DNA from: Prescottella defluvii
Lineage (GTDB): Bacteria > Actinomycetota > Actinomycetes > Mycobacteriales > Mycobacteriaceae
DNA length: 64,000 nucleotides
Assembly: GCA_029690005.1 (NCBI GenBank)
Contig: CP121458.1
Location: 2,852,001 to 2,916,000, forward strand
Direction of reading: 5' to 3'
The notes beneath the pieces were generated by a model. The model was not told where the DNA came from, did not search any database, and saw only the letters and a list, made by a program, of their open reading frames with translations. A program made the translations under genes and the position numbers. Shown piece by piece: positions 1 through 12,214 of the stretch; the stretch's first letter is position 1, and each line of letters opens with the position of its first letter.

Positions 1-139
1 ACGCCGCCGTAGACGACTCCGGCGATGACGAGTGCGGTGACGATTACCCACCAGAACTTGATGATTAAACCAAGGACGAACAGCGCCCGAAGATCGCCCA
101 GAACGGGTGAACAGAACCAGAAGATGATCGTTGCGCCAT
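1..139 (-). CDS. Small membrane protein, 3' end outside window, one frameshift
   Basis: Reading leftward from an ATG at 139, the product begins MAQRSSSGSVHPFW. After a one-base loss near 84-88 it continues in another frame with a hydrophobic stretch (ending IIKFWWVIVTALVIAG) that would form one membrane span. Neither frame alone makes sense: the first stops after 24 codons and the second has no start codon. The combined frame is a short polar N-terminus followed by one transmembrane helix, typical of small actinobacterial membrane proteins of unknown function. It diverges from guaB. The gene runs off the left edge, so its length is unknown. I do not recognise the family. Confidence 0.45.
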
Positions 140-155
140 GGCAGCCTTACCCGTC

Positions 156-186
156 ACATGTTGAAGAGAAGTTGTCCACAACATGT
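156..186. repeat. Inverted repeat ACATGTTG/CAACATGT between divergent genes
   Basis: Perfect 8-bp arms (156-163 and 179-186) are separated by 15 bases. They lie 17 bp upstream of the start at 139 and about 220 bp upstream of guaB. The position between divergent genes suits an operator, but no regulator is encoded nearby. Confidence 0.35.
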
Positions 187-366
187 CCGCGTCGGTGGGC
201 CGCTCCGGCGCGTTCGGGTGGCCGGCACGAACACGGGGTAGTGGTGACGACAACACCCGCGAATTCTGCGTGCCTGTGGTGTTTCGACGCTCGCTGCGGG
301 CGTTGCTGGTGTCATGGCTCACGGGCGTCCGGGACGGAATGAAGGGCTTCCTGACCCGCGCTCTAG

Positions 367-1916
<1,550 letters not shown>

Positions 1917-1957
1917 GCACGGCGGCCGGAAGTGCAAGAACATGGGCCGCGACCGCG

Positions 1958-1996
1958 CTCGGACCTGGTCGGGTTTCAAAAGCGATCAGGTCCGAG
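1958..1996. terminator. Bidirectional hairpin between guaB and the monooxygenase
   Basis: CTCGGACCTGGTCG pairs with CGATCAGGTCCGAG over 14 positions with one G-U pair, leaving an 11-base loop. It sits in the 147-bp gap between two convergent genes and lacks a U tract, as is common in actinobacteria. Confidence 0.7.
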
Positions 1997-2063
1997 TGGA
2001 GTTCGGCAGCACATCGGTGCGTCACTCCCGCCTTCGAGACCGCGGGCGTCGGGTGTCCGTGTA

Positions 2064-3683
<1,620 letters not shown>

Positions 3684-3691
3684 TCAACGGG

Positions 3692-4789
3692 TCACTTCAG
3701 GCCGTTCTTGTACTCCAGCGCGTACGCCAGCTTTCCGGGCTTGTCGTCCGAGTACGGCTTCGACAGCTTCGCGAATTCGCCCTTCGCCTCGGCCTTTCCG
3801 TCGTTCCACTGCGCCAGGGCGCCGAGTTCACGAGCGGTGAAGCCGGAGTCGACCACGGAATCCGCCGGGAGCGCGGTCTGCGCCTTCGTGACCTTCTTGA
3901 CGGTGTCGAGGTAGCTGGTCAGGTCGTTCCGGTTCCAGGTGCTCAGGTCGATGCCGGACGCTCCGCGAACCCACGAACCCCAGTAGAACTCCTGGAACGG
4001 CAGGGTGCCGGAGGTGAATCCGATGTCCCGCGCGAAGTACATGAGGCTGCGGTACCGGTCGTCCGCGAAGTTGGCGAGCCCGACGCCCTTCGGAAGGTTC
4101 TGCACGGGAACGGGATTGCCGTCCACATCGCGGTCCCACACCCACTTGTTCTGCTTCATTTCGGCCCAGAAGTCTTGGGTAGACAGGCCACTCAGATTGT
4201 CGAGGACGCGCAGACGGACGTGCAGGTTCGGTCCGCCGTCGGGGAGCTCGTAGAACGACGTGAGGGTGTGGTGGCCGTCGGTGAGGTAGGGGCGCCCACC
4301 GGGGCCGATCACCACCGTCTTCATCGGCGCGATCGTATCGGCGGTCTCCTGGCCGAGCGGAACCTCGCACGTGAACGATGCGGGATCCGACAGCGACGCG
4401 TTCGGGGTGGCAGTGGCGGCCTTCACCTGACCGTTCGCCTCGCACCAGTCGTCGAACTTCTTGTTGATCGCGTCCTTGCCGCGCGTGTAGCGCCCGAGCT
4501 TGTAGTAGACCTCGTCGTAGCCGAGGGACGGCTGGGTGGCCTGGACGTCGCCGATGCGCACGTCGAGGAGATCGCCGGTCTTCGCGCACAGGTACGCGGG
4601 GTCCGCCAGGGAACCGCTGGTCCCCAGCGATCCCGTCGAGAGTGATCCCGCGAGCGGGGCGGCGGAACCGCACAGCGACGCGGGGGCGGTGCTCGACTGC
4701 GGGGCGGCAGTGGCGGCGCCGACCGCAAGGGTGCCGGCGAGGGTCAGCGCGGCGAGCGCGGCGGAAGCAGTCTGACGAGCGAGATTCAT
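3692..4789 (-). CDS. Secreted ParB/Srx-like (ParBc_2-type) protein
   Basis: The ATG at 4789 is preferred over the upstream in-frame ATG at 4825 because AGGAGA lies 9-10 bases before it and the protein then begins with a signal peptide (MNLARQTASAALAALTL, Ala-rich, cleavage near AATAAP). The mature part (about 335 residues) has YDEVYYKLGRY, then IGPGGRPYLTDGHHT with a DGHH motif, a pattern seen in the putative ParB-like nuclease family PF08857. The role of secreted members is unknown to me. It is transcribed alone, divergent from the alcohol dehydrogenase, and ends at an 18-bp hairpin. The frame is intact. A nuclease activity would be inference from fold similarity only. Confidence 0.75.
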   Translation of the reverse strand: MNLARQTASAALAALTLAGTLAVGAATAAPQSSTAPASLCGSAAPLAGSLSTGSLGTSGSLADPAYLCAKTGDLLDVRIGDVQATQPSLGYDEVYYKLGRYTRGKDAINKKFDDWCEANGQVKAATATPNASLSDPASFTCEVPLGQETADTIAPMKTVVIGPGGRPYLTDGHHTLTSFYELPDGGPNLHVRLRVLDNLSGLSTQDFWAEMKQNKWVWDRDVDGNPVPVQNLPKGVGLANFADDRYRSLMYFARDIGFTSGTLPFQEFYWGSWVRGASGIDLSTWNRNDLTSYLDTVKKVTKAQTALPADSVVDSGFTARELGALAQWNDGKAEAKGEFAKLSKPYSDDKPGKLAYALEYKNGLK

Positions 4790-5142
4790 CGGCACGGATC
4801 TCCTGATCGCATCGAAGTGGTGCATGGTCGGTTTGTTCCCGGGTGCATACCCTCACCGCCGACCGTGTCGTGCGGGATACCGCGCCGTGTACGTCCGACG
4901 ACGTCCCTGTGAACGGTGTCCCGGCGGTTGCGGAGCGGCGACGAAGTCCAGGACAACTGTCCGGACGGTGTTCTAACGGTCGACCGCCCAACTTTGCCCT
5001 CTCGCGTTACAGGGCCGCGACCTGCGTAAACCCGCGGTCGGCGCGGTCGCCTCGTTACCGGGCACCTAGAACATGTTTCAATTTGAAAGATTTGTGGCTA
5101 TCGTCACAGCCACCGGAAGTCAGGCATGGAAGGGCGGTTGCA
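4790..5142. promoter_or_regulatory. Divergent promoter region (353 bp) between ParB-like gene and alcohol dehydrogenase
   Basis: No convincing gene is present; the reading frame from 4843 is an upstream extension of the dehydrogenase frame without a ribosome-binding site. The region contains GGACAACTGTCC (4951-4962) and, close to the dehydrogenase, an AT-rich palindrome listed separately plus TGGCT/AGCCA arms around 5095-5112. Confidence 0.5.
5076..5088. promoter_or_regulatory. Palindrome TTTCAATTTGAAA upstream of alcohol dehydrogenase
   Basis: A 13-base palindrome around a central T (TTTCAA/TTGAAA) lies 55-67 bp before the dehydrogenase ATG, in one of the few AT-rich patches of the window. 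Its size and place suit an operator or promoter element. The cognate regulator is not evident. Confidence 0.4.
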
Positions 5143-6270
5143 ATGAAGACCAAGGGCGCGTTGCTGTGGGGCGTCAACGAGAAGTGGTCGGTCGAGGAGA
5201 TCGAGCTCGGCGACCCGGTCGCCGGCGAGGTGCAGATCCGCATGGAAGCTGCCGGCATGTGCCACTCGGACCAGCACATCGTCACCGGTGCGACGCCGAT
5301 GCCGTCCTACCCCGCGATGGGTGGCCACGAGGGCTCCGGCGTGATCACCAAGCTCGGTGAGGGCGTCACGGACCTCGAGGTGGGCGACCACGTCGTGCTC
5401 TCGTTCATTCCGGCGTGTGGACGCTGCCCGTCGTGTGCCGCGGGCCACTCGAACCTGTGCGACCTGGGCATGGGGCTGCTCAGCGGTCAGGCCATCTCCG
5501 ACGGCACCTACCGCATCCAGGCTCGCGGCCAGAACGTGATCCCGATGTGCCTGCTCGGCACCTTCGCGCCGTACATGACGGTGCACCAGTCCTCCGTCGT
5601 CAAGATCGAGAAGGACATCCCGTTCGAGCTCGCGGCCCTCGTCGGCTGTGGTGTCCCGACCGGTTGGGGTTCGGCGACGAACATCGCCGAGGTCAAGCCG
5701 GGTGAGTCGGTCGCCATCATCGGCGTCGGCGGCGTCGGCATGAGCGCGCTGCAGGGCGCTGTCGCGTCGGGTGCACGCTTCGTGTTCGCGATCGACCCGT
5801 CGCCGTTCAAGCGCGAGCAGGCGCTCAAGTTCGGTGCCACGCACGCCTTCCCGTCGATGGAAGAGGCGATTGCGCCGATCATGGAGATCACGTGGGGCCG
5901 CATGTGCCACAAGACGATCATCACGGTCGGTGAGATGAAGGGTGAGTACGTCGACCCGGCCCTCACGCTCACCGCGAAGAACGGCCGCTGCGTCGTCACC
6001 GCCATGGGCCACATGGCCGACATGGACGTCAAGCTCAACTCGTTCCTCTTCTCGATGCTGCAGAAGGATCTGCGGGGCAACATCTTCGGTGGCTGCAACG
6101 CCCGCGTCGACATCCCGAACCTGCTGAACCTGTACCGGGCGGGTCTGCTCAACCTCGAGGACATGGTCACCAACACCTACTCCCTCGAGCAGGTGAACGA
6201 GGGCTACCAGGACATGCTCGACAACAAGAACATCCGCGGTGTCATCCGCTACACCGAAGCGGACTGGTAA
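5143..6270 (+). CDS. NDMA-dependent (nicotinoprotein) alcohol dehydrogenase
   Basis: Zinc-dependent medium-chain dehydrogenase of the nicotinoprotein type, in which NAD(H) stays tightly bound and electrons pass to an artificial acceptor such as N,N-dimethyl-4-nitrosoaniline, or in vivo to a redox partner. The ATG at 5143 follows GGAAGGG. Residues visible: catalytic zinc ligands Cys40 (GMCHSD), His62-Glu63 and Cys169; structural zinc cysteines 92, 95, 98 and 106 (ACGRCPSCAAGHSNLC); coenzyme motif GVGGVG at 194-199. The full length of 375 residues, the family-typical RIQARGQNV segment and the C-terminal NIRGVIRYT fit the family. In actinobacteria these enzymes oxidise primary alcohols or are linked to mycofactocin. 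No mycofactocin genes are in this window. The frame is intact. Confidence 0.9.
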   Translation: MKTKGALLWGVNEKWSVEEIELGDPVAGEVQIRMEAAGMCHSDQHIVTGATPMPSYPAMGGHEGSGVITKLGEGVTDLEVGDHVVLSFIPACGRCPSCAAGHSNLCDLGMGLLSGQAISDGTYRIQARGQNVIPMCLLGTFAPYMTVHQSSVVKIEKDIPFELAALVGCGVPTGWGSATNIAEVKPGESVAIIGVGGVGMSALQGAVASGARFVFAIDPSPFKREQALKFGATHAFPSMEEAIAPIMEITWGRMCHKTIITVGEMKGEYVDPALTLTAKNGRCVVTAMGHMADMDVKLNSFLFSMLQKDLRGNIFGGCNARVDIPNLLNLYRAGLLNLEDMVTNTYSLEQVNEGYQDMLDNKNIRGVIRYTEADW

Positions 6271-6304
6271 ATCGCCGATCGGGCGTCTCTCGTAATCTGA
6301 TCGG

Positions 6305-7124
6305 GTGCAGACTCTCGATCGGATCGGGCAATGGCCGGTGGACAACGCCTCGGCCGCCGTCGTCTACGACGGTGGCCGAGGCGTCGCGCATTTCGGGGAC
6401 CAGCGGCGCGTGTACCAGTTGGCGTCGGTGACGAAGCTGCTGTGCGCGTACGCCGCCCTCGTCGCGGTCGAGGAGGGGGCGATCGAGCTCGACCAGCCCG
6501 CCGGGCCGCCCGGGTCGACGGTGCGGCACCTGCTGGCGCACGCGTCGGGGCTGGCCTTCGGTGACCGGACGGTGCAGGCCGCCCCGGGCGTCAAGCGGAT
6601 CTATTCGAGTGCGGGATTCGAAGTGCTCGCCGAATTCGTCGAGGCCGAGACCGGGATCGTCTTTCCGGACTACGTCGCCGAGGCCGTGTTCGCCCCCTCG
6701 GGATGACGGACTCTGCGCTCGTCGGTCCGGCCGGACACGGGGCCCAGGCGAGTGTCCGCGATCTCGCCGCGTTCGCGGCCGAACTGCTGCGGCCGACCCT
6801 CATCTCGCCGCAGACCCACACCGACGCGACTCGCGTGCAGTTCCCGGGGCTCGCGGGCCTGCTCCCGGATACGGCCCGCAGCGACCCAACGACTGGGGAC
6901 TCGGCTTCGAGATTCGGGACGGCAAGAGCCCCCACTGGACCGGTGCCGGCAACTCGTCGGAAACCTACGGACACTTCGGCCAGTCGGGCACATTCCTCTG
7001 GGTCGATCCGCAGGTCGACGCGGCGTGCGTGGTGCTCACCGACCGGGCCTTCGGTGACTGGGCCAAGCCGCTGTGGCCCGACGTCAGCGATGCCGTGCTG
7101 GGGGAGCTGCGGCCGCGCGGGTAG
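6305..7124 (+). CDS. Serine hydrolase of the beta-lactamase/class C fold, two frameshifts
   Basis: Penicillin-binding-protein-like serine hydrolase (PF00144) of about 273 residues, lacking an obvious signal peptide. The nucleophile motif is ASVTK (SxxK) in VYQLASVTKLLCAYAAL. A YSSAG segment occupies the YxN position, and HFGQSG near the C-terminus is the KTG-equivalent HxG motif. Two one-base losses, in the C5 run near 6693 (APLGMTDSAL expected) and near 6870 (LLPGYGPQRPNDWG expected), split it into three frames. It starts at GTG 6305, 34 bp after the alcohol dehydrogenase, so the two could be co-transcribed. The substrate is unknown; relatives include esterases and peptidases. Confidence 0.8.
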
Positions 7125-7265
7125 ATCAATTTACTGCTATCACTGGCGTAACAGCGGCATCACAGGGCACACTGATGCACTGTGTGTCGCGGTGCGGCAC
7201 ACGGGGCTCCGGTTCCGGGCGAGGTCGTTGGGGAAGACGTCCTCGTCGAGGCTGGAGGTGTTGCA

Positions 7266-7778
7266 GTGCGCTCGTTGAACCAGTTCGCGGACGCGACGAC
7301 CGGAGTGATCTACGTCCACTCGTCGCCGGCGGCCGTGTGTCCACACGTCGAGTGGGCGCTCGGCTCCATCCTCGATGCCCGCCCCAACCTGCGCTGGACC
7401 GCGCAGCCCGCATCTGACGGCGCACTCCGCGCAACCTGTGACTGGGTCGGTCCCGTGGGTACCGGGGCCCGACTCGCGAAAGCTCTGCGGGCGTGGCCGC
7501 TGCTGTACTTCGAGGTGACCGAGAACCCGAGCGACGGCGTCGACGGCGAACGATTCGGGCATGCGCCGGGACTGGGGCTGTGGCGCGGTGCCATGAGCGC
7601 GAACGGGGACGTCGTGGTCGGCGAGATGCAACTGCGCGCGCTACTGGCGAAGGGGCGAGACGACTTCGCCGGCGCCGTCGAGCATGCACTGGGCACTCCC
7701 TGGGACGACGTGCTCGAGCCCTACCGCAGCGGTGGTGAAGGGGCGGAAGTGACCTGGCTGCATCGCAACGTGGGATAG
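7266..7778 (+). CDS. DUF3145 family protein
   Basis: Conserved actinobacterial protein (PF11343) of unknown function, 170 residues. The GTG at 7266 is chosen because GGAGG ends 7 bases upstream and the protein then begins with the family N-terminus RSLNQFADATTGV. Other family-typical segments are CPHVEWAL, LRWTAQPA, DWVGPVGTGA and GAMSANGDVVVGEM. It converges on accD6 across a hairpin; in mycobacteria a DUF3145 gene is likewise close to the FAS-II block. The frame is intact. Confidence 0.85.
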   Translation: MRSLNQFADATTGVIYVHSSPAAVCPHVEWALGSILDARPNLRWTAQPASDGALRATCDWVGPVGTGARLAKALRAWPLLYFEVTENPSDGVDGERFGHAPGLGLWRGAMSANGDVVVGEMQLRALLAKGRDDFAGAVEHALGTPWDDVLEPYRSGGEGAEVTWLHRNVG

Positions 7779-7933
7779 ACCCGGCTCGCACGCGTATCGA
7801 TTCCAGGGTGCGTTCACGAAGGTCGTTGTCGTGCGCCGAGATTCGTCCGCGTTATTCGAAAGTCGTTGAGAGATCGGCAATCGCCGTTTCGTCCGATTCG
7901 GGATCCCGGATTTCGCACACGGCTCGAAAACCG

Positions 7934-7967
7934 CGAAGGACCCGCGTCGTCGACGCGGGGTCCTTCG
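7934..7967. terminator. Hairpin between DUF3145 gene and accD6
   Basis: CGAAGGACCCGCGTC pairs with GACGCGGGGTCCTTCG except for one unpaired G opposite a short C run. It lies 14 bp beyond the accD6 stop and serves both converging genes. The single bulge may be another base lost from a C4 run. Confidence 0.7.
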
Positions 7968-7980
7968 AATCGCTGCAGTC

Positions 7981-9414
7981 TTACAGCGGAATGTTCTTGT
8001 GCTGTCCGCGGTTCGCGGGGGCCGCGGCCAGCGCCGCGGTGATGACGCTGCGGGTCTTGGCGGGATCGATCGTCTCGTCGACGACACCGATCGAGATGGC
8101 GCGGCCGACGCCACCGGCGATGGCCTCGTGCTCGGCGGCCAGACGCTCGTGCAGCGCCTCGCGCTCCTCCTCCGGAGCGGCCGCGAGAGCGCGCTTGTGG
8201 AGGATGCCGACCGCGGCCTTCGCGCCCATGACCGCGACTTCGGACTCGGGCCACGCGTACACGGCGGTCGCGCCGAGCGCACGGGAGTTCATCGCGATGT
8301 AGGCGCCGCCGTAGATCTTCCGGGTGACCAGCGTGACGCGGGGGACCGACGCCTCGGCGAACGCGTGGAGCAGCTTCGCGCCGCGGCGCACGACGCCCTC
8401 CCACTCCTGGCTGACGCCGGGCAGGTAGCCGGGGACGTCGACGATGACGACGAGCGGGATGCCGAACGCGTTGCAGAGCCGGACGAAGCGGGCCGACTTC
8501 TCGGCGCTCTCGGAGTTGAGGCAGCCGCCCAGGCGCAGCGGGTTGTTCGCGATCACGCCAACCGTGCGGCCACCGAGGCGACCCACACCGGTGACGATGC
8601 TGCGAGCCCAGTTGCCCTGCAGCTCTTCGAAGCTCGACTCGCCCTCGACGTTGTCGAGGAACTCGTGGACGATCGGACGAACGTCGTAGGCGCGCTTGGC
8701 CGACTCCGGCATCAGCGCGCGCAGATCGGTGTCGCCGTGCTCGGCGGCGGCGAGGTCGAACTTACCCTGCTCGCAGAACATCGACACCAGCCGACGGGCG
8801 CGGTGGTAGGCGTCGTCCTCGTCCCGGGCGGCGATGTGCGCGACGCCGGACTTCTTGGTGTGCGTGTCGGGACCGCCGAGCGTGGCCATGTCGACCTGCT
8901 CACCGGTGACGCTCTTGACGACATCGGGACCGGTGACGAAGACGCGACCCTCGGGGGCCATGATCACGACGTCGGTGAGGGCGGGACCGTAGGCGGCGCC
9001 GCCGGCGGCGAAGCCGAGCACGACCGAGATCTGGGGGATCAGACCCGACGCGCGGACCATGGCCTCGAAGACCAGGCCGACCGCGTGCAGGGCCTCGACG
9101 CCCTCGGCGAGTCGGGCGCCGCCCGAGTGCCACAGACCGACGACCGGCGCCTTCTCGGCGATGGCGGTGTCGATCGCGGCGACGATGTGCTTGCAGCCTT
9201 CGACGCCCATTGCGCCGCCCATGACGGTGGCGTCCGAGCAGTAGGCAATCGTGCGCACGCCGTCGATCTCGCCGGCTGCGGCGAGCACACCGGACTTGTC
9301 ACGGTCGTGTAGGGGAGCGACGGTGCCGGCATCGAACAGCTTGGCGAGACGCGCGAGCGGATCGCGCGGATCGGTCGATGCTTCGGACTGCGTCGCGGGA
9401 GCCAAGACGGTCAT
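7981..9414 (-). CDS. accD6: Acyl-CoA carboxylase beta subunit (AccD6)
   Basis: Carboxyltransferase subunit that, with a biotinylated alpha subunit, converts acetyl-CoA (and propionyl-CoA) to malonyl-CoA (or methylmalonyl-CoA) for fatty and mycolic acid synthesis. The ATG at 9414 follows AGGAGG. It has 477 residues, close to mycobacterial AccD6. Crotonase-fold oxyanion motifs are visible: GGARLAEGVEALHAVG in the N-terminal half and VPGYLPGVSQEW plus RKIYGGAYIAMNS in the C-terminal half. It is the last gene of fabD-acpM-kasA-accD6, 94 bp after kasA. No kasB lies between, unlike M. tuberculosis. The frame is intact. Confidence 0.93.
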   Translation of the reverse strand: MTVLAPATQSEASTDPRDPLARLAKLFDAGTVAPLHDRDKSGVLAAAGEIDGVRTIAYCSDATVMGGAMGVEGCKHIVAAIDTAIAEKAPVVGLWHSGGARLAEGVEALHAVGLVFEAMVRASGLIPQISVVLGFAAGGAAYGPALTDVVIMAPEGRVFVTGPDVVKSVTGEQVDMATLGGPDTHTKKSGVAHIAARDEDDAYHRARRLVSMFCEQGKFDLAAAEHGDTDLRALMPESAKRAYDVRPIVHEFLDNVEGESSFEELQGNWARSIVTGVGRLGGRTVGVIANNPLRLGGCLNSESAEKSARFVRLCNAFGIPLVVIVDVPGYLPGVSQEWEGVVRRGAKLLHAFAEASVPRVTLVTRKIYGGAYIAMNSRALGATAVYAWPESEVAVMGAKAAVGILHKRALAAAPEEEREALHERLAAEHEAIAGGVGRAISIGVVDETIDPAKTRSVITAALAAAPANRGQHKNIPL

Positions 9415-9508
9415 CGTGTCCTCCTGAGCAAGCCCACATGGGGCGAAGGTTCGGGGGTGGGGACACCGGGTACGGGCCCCACCTGGCGATCCAGCGAGTT
9501 CGGCTGGG

Positions 9509-10756
9509 TTATGCCCGGCCGAAGGCGAGCGCGACGTTGTGCCCACCGAAACCGAACGAGTTGTTGATCGCGAAATCGATGTCGCCGTAGCGGGGTTCAC
9601 CCTTCACGACGTCGAGATCGATCTCCGGATCCTGGTTGTCCAGATTGAGCGTGGGGGGAATGATGCCCTCACGCACACTCAGGACTGTGAGCACAGCCTC
9701 GAGGGCGCCGACGGCGCCGATCGAGTGGCCCAGAGCCGACTTGGGCGCATACACCGCAGCGTGCGTACCGACCGCTGCCTTGATGGCGAGACTCTCGGCG
9801 ATGTCGCCGATCGGAGTCGCGGTGGCGTGTGCGTTGATGTGCTTGATGTCGGACTTGGCGAGACCTGCGGTCTCGATGGCCCGGGTCATGGCGCGAGCCG
9901 CCCCGGTGCCTTCCGGATCGGGTGCCACGATGTGGTAGCCGTCGGAGGTGATCCCCGCGCCCAGCAGTCGAGCGTGGATTGTCGCCCCACGTGCCTTCGC
10001 ATGCTCCTCGGTCTCGAGGATCATCGTGGCGCCGGCTTCACCGAAGACGAACCCGTCCCGGTCTTTGTCGAAGGGGCGCGAGGCCGCCTTCGGGTCGTCG
10101 TTGCGGGTGCTGAGCGCGCGCATCATTGCGAAGCTCGCGATCGGCACGGAGTCGATGTTGCCCTCGACTCCGCCCGTGACGACCATGTCCGCGTCGCCCA
10201 TCGCGATCATGCGGAACGCATGCGCGATGGCCTCCGACCCGGACGAACACGCCGAAACCGGCGTGATGACACCGGCGCGCGCGCCGAGTTCGAGTCCGAC
10301 GGTGGCCGACGGACCGTTCGGCATCACCATCTGAACCGCGAACGGCGACACCTTGCGGTAACCGCCTGCGCGCAGCTTGTCCACGGCGTCGACGAGTGCC
10401 TCGCCGCCGCCGAGTCCGGTGCCGATGACAACCCCGAGTCGATCCTTGTCGACCTCGGGGTTGCCGGCGTTCTGCCAGACCTGCCGACCCAGAACCAGAG
10501 CGAGACGCTCGACGAAACTCATCCGTCGGATCTCGACCCTGCTCAGTGCGTCGTCGAACGGGACCTTGAGTTGGCCACCGAACCGCACCGGCAGATCGAA
10601 TTCCTCCACGAACGAGCCCTCGAGAACGTCGATACCGCTCTCACCGGCCAGCAGGCCCTTCCACGTGCCATCCACATCTCCGGCAACCGACGTCGTAGCC
10701 GCGAGGCTGGTGACGACGATATTGGGGAATTTCCCTCTGGTAGAAGCGGAGGTCAC
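9509..10756 (-). CDS. kasA: Beta-ketoacyl-ACP synthase KasA (FAS-II)
   Basis: Condenses malonyl-AcpM with growing acyl-AcpM in meromycolate elongation. The GTG start at 10756 lies 7 bp after the acpM stop, indicating translational coupling. The 415-residue protein carries the catalytic Cys170 in [12 protein letters not shown], first His in [11 protein letters not shown], second His in [10 protein letters not shown], and the C-terminal [16 protein letters not shown]. The usual Gly after the first catalytic His is Ala here (NAHATA rather than NAHGTA), a mild departure. It is similar to M. tuberculosis KasA throughout, and a single KAS gene is present. The frame is intact. Confidence 0.94.
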   Translation of the reverse strand: MTSASTRGKFPNIVVTSLAATTSVAGDVDGTWKGLLAGESGIDVLEGSFVEEFDLPVRFGGQLKVPFDDALSRVEIRRMSFVERLALVLGRQVWQNAGNPEVDKDRLGVVIGTGLGGGEALVDAVDKLRAGGYRKVSPFAVQMVMPNGPSATVGLELGARAGVITPVSACSSGSEAIAHAFRMIAMGDADMVVTGGVEGNIDSVPIASFAMMRALSTRNDDPKAASRPFDKDRDGFVFGEAGATMILETEEHAKARGATIHARLLGAGITSDGYHIVAPDPEGTGAARAMTRAIETAGLAKSDIKHINAHATATPIGDIAESLAIKAAVGTHAAVYAPKSALGHSIGAVGALEAVLTVLSVREGIIPPTLNLDNQDPEIDLDVVKGEPRYGDIDFAINNSFGFGGHNVALAFGRA

Positions 10757-10763
10757 GGTTGGC

Positions 10764-11075
10764 CTACTCGTCGTCGTTCTTCGCGGCCTCGAGCTTGGCC
10801 TTGACGGTTTCGGCAGCCTCGCCACCCTCGGCTTCGACCTTCTGGATGTAGCCGACGACATCGCCGACCGTACGCAGGCTGGCGAGATCCTCGTCCGGGA
10901 TCTTCACGCCGTACTTGTCCTCGGTCTGAACCGCGATCTCGACCATCGACAGCGAGTCGATGTCCAGGTCGTCGACGAACGACTTCTCGATCGTGACCTC
11001 GGACGGCTCGATGCCGGTGACCTCTTCGATGATCTCGGCGAGGTTGGCGATGATGTCTTCCTGGTTGGCGGCCAC
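10764..11075 (-). CDS. acpM: Meromycolate extension acyl carrier protein (AcpM)
   Basis: Acyl carrier protein of FAS-II; carries acyl chains on 4'-phosphopantetheine attached to Ser41 in [11 protein letters not shown]. It has 103 residues, longer than E. coli ACP because of the acidic/lysine-rich tail ([18 protein letters not shown]) that marks AcpM. The GTG at 11075 follows GGGAG. It lies between fabD (94 bp upstream) and kasA (7 bp downstream). The frame is intact. Confidence 0.95.
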   Translation of the reverse strand: MAANQEDIIANLAEIIEEVTGIEPSEVTIEKSFVDDLDIDSLSMVEIAVQTEDKYGVKIPDEDLASLRTVGDVVGYIQKVEAEGGEAAETVKAKLEAAKNDDE

Positions 11076-11168
11076 TACGTGGCTCCCTTCTTCATTCGAT
11101 GTTTCGTGTCTTCGGGTTCGGATCGGCCGGGGCCGACCCGGGCACGCGCATCGTGAGCGCGCGGCGAG

Positions 11169-12086
11169 CTAACCGTCTTCGGTGAATTCGGTCAGTGCGG
11201 AAAGATCTCCGGGCTCCTTGAGCGGCACGGTCGGTGTGCCGCGCATCTCGCGCTTGGCGATCCCGATGAGGGTGCCTGCCGGAGGAAGTTCCGCGATCGC
11301 CGAGACCTGAGCGGCCCGCAGGCTCGCGGTACACAGGTCCCAACGCACAGGTCGGGTCACCTGCGCGGCCAGCTTAGCCAGGGCGTCGGCGCCGGAGGCC
11401 ACCGGCGCGCCGTCCGAATTGGAGAGCAGGGTGCGGACGGGATCGCTGGGTGCGATCCGCGACGCGGCCTCGGCGACGGCGTCCTGCGCGGGTGTCATGA
11501 ACCGAGTGTGGAACGCCCCCGCGACCGGTAGGGCGCGGACGCGGGCCTTCTCCGGGGGATTCGCTGCGAGCTGCTCGAGAGCGTCCAGACGACCCGCCGC
11601 GACGATCTGACCGGCCGCGTTGCGATTGGCCGGCGTGAGGTCGAGTTCCTCGAGTCGTGACAGGATCGCATCCTCGTCACCGCCGAGGACCGCGGACATG
11701 CCGGTGGGCTCCAGCGCGCAAGCCTTCGCCATCTCGCCGCCGCGGATCGCGGCGAGCATCACCGCGTCGTCGGCGGAGAGCACTCCGGCGGCAGCGGCAG
11801 CGGCGAGTTCACCGACGGAATGACCGGCGACGATGGCGTCCGCCGGGACGAGCCCGCGGCGTTCGAGTTCCTCGTACGCGAGGAGGGCGGCTGCCACCAC
11901 GAGCGGCTGAGTCACGGCGGTGTCCGTGATCTCCTCGGCCGACGCGGTGGTGCCGAGGCGCTCGAGGTCGAGGCCGGAAGCCTTCGACCACAACGCCACG
12001 CGATCGTGTGCGCCCGGCAGCTCCAGCCAGGGGCTGAGCATGCCGGGTGTCTGGGAGCCCTGACCCGGGGCTAGCAACGAAATCAC
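11169..12086 (-). CDS. fabD: Malonyl-CoA:ACP transacylase (FabD)
   Basis: Transfers malonyl from CoA to AcpM, feeding FAS-II. It has 305 residues. The GQGSQ motif is at residues 9-13, the nucleophile Ser90 is in GHSVGE and the partner His193 is in AFHTRF. The GTG start at 12086 has only a weak ribosome-binding site, but the frame upstream is not coding. It is the first structural gene of the operon; the 128-bp gap to mabR should hold the MabR-controlled promoter. The frame is intact. Confidence 0.93.
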   Translation of the reverse strand: MISLLAPGQGSQTPGMLSPWLELPGAHDRVALWSKASGLDLERLGTTASAEEITDTAVTQPLVVAAALLAYEELERRGLVPADAIVAGHSVGELAAAAAAGVLSADDAVMLAAIRGGEMAKACALEPTGMSAVLGGDEDAILSRLEELDLTPANRNAAGQIVAAGRLDALEQLAANPPEKARVRALPVAGAFHTRFMTPAQDAVAEAASRIAPSDPVRTLLSNSDGAPVASGADALAKLAAQVTRPVRWDLCTASLRAAQVSAIAELPPAGTLIGIAKREMRGTPTVPLKEPGDLSALTEFTEDG

Positions 12087-12214
12087 GCCTACAAGAGAAC
12101 ACGTTCACTGCGTCCGCGCGAGATGTTCTCGGGGATGAACTCTGGACAGGTGTTTTGTAGGTTCCCCACAAAAAGGCACGTCGGCGCGCGCTATCGGATT
12201 CGGGCACTCCAGCG

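Noticed and set aside
4843-5142. 100-residue upstream extension of the alcohol dehydrogenase
   Set aside because: No ribosome-binding site, composition unlike protein, and the family starts exactly at MKTKGALLW (5143).
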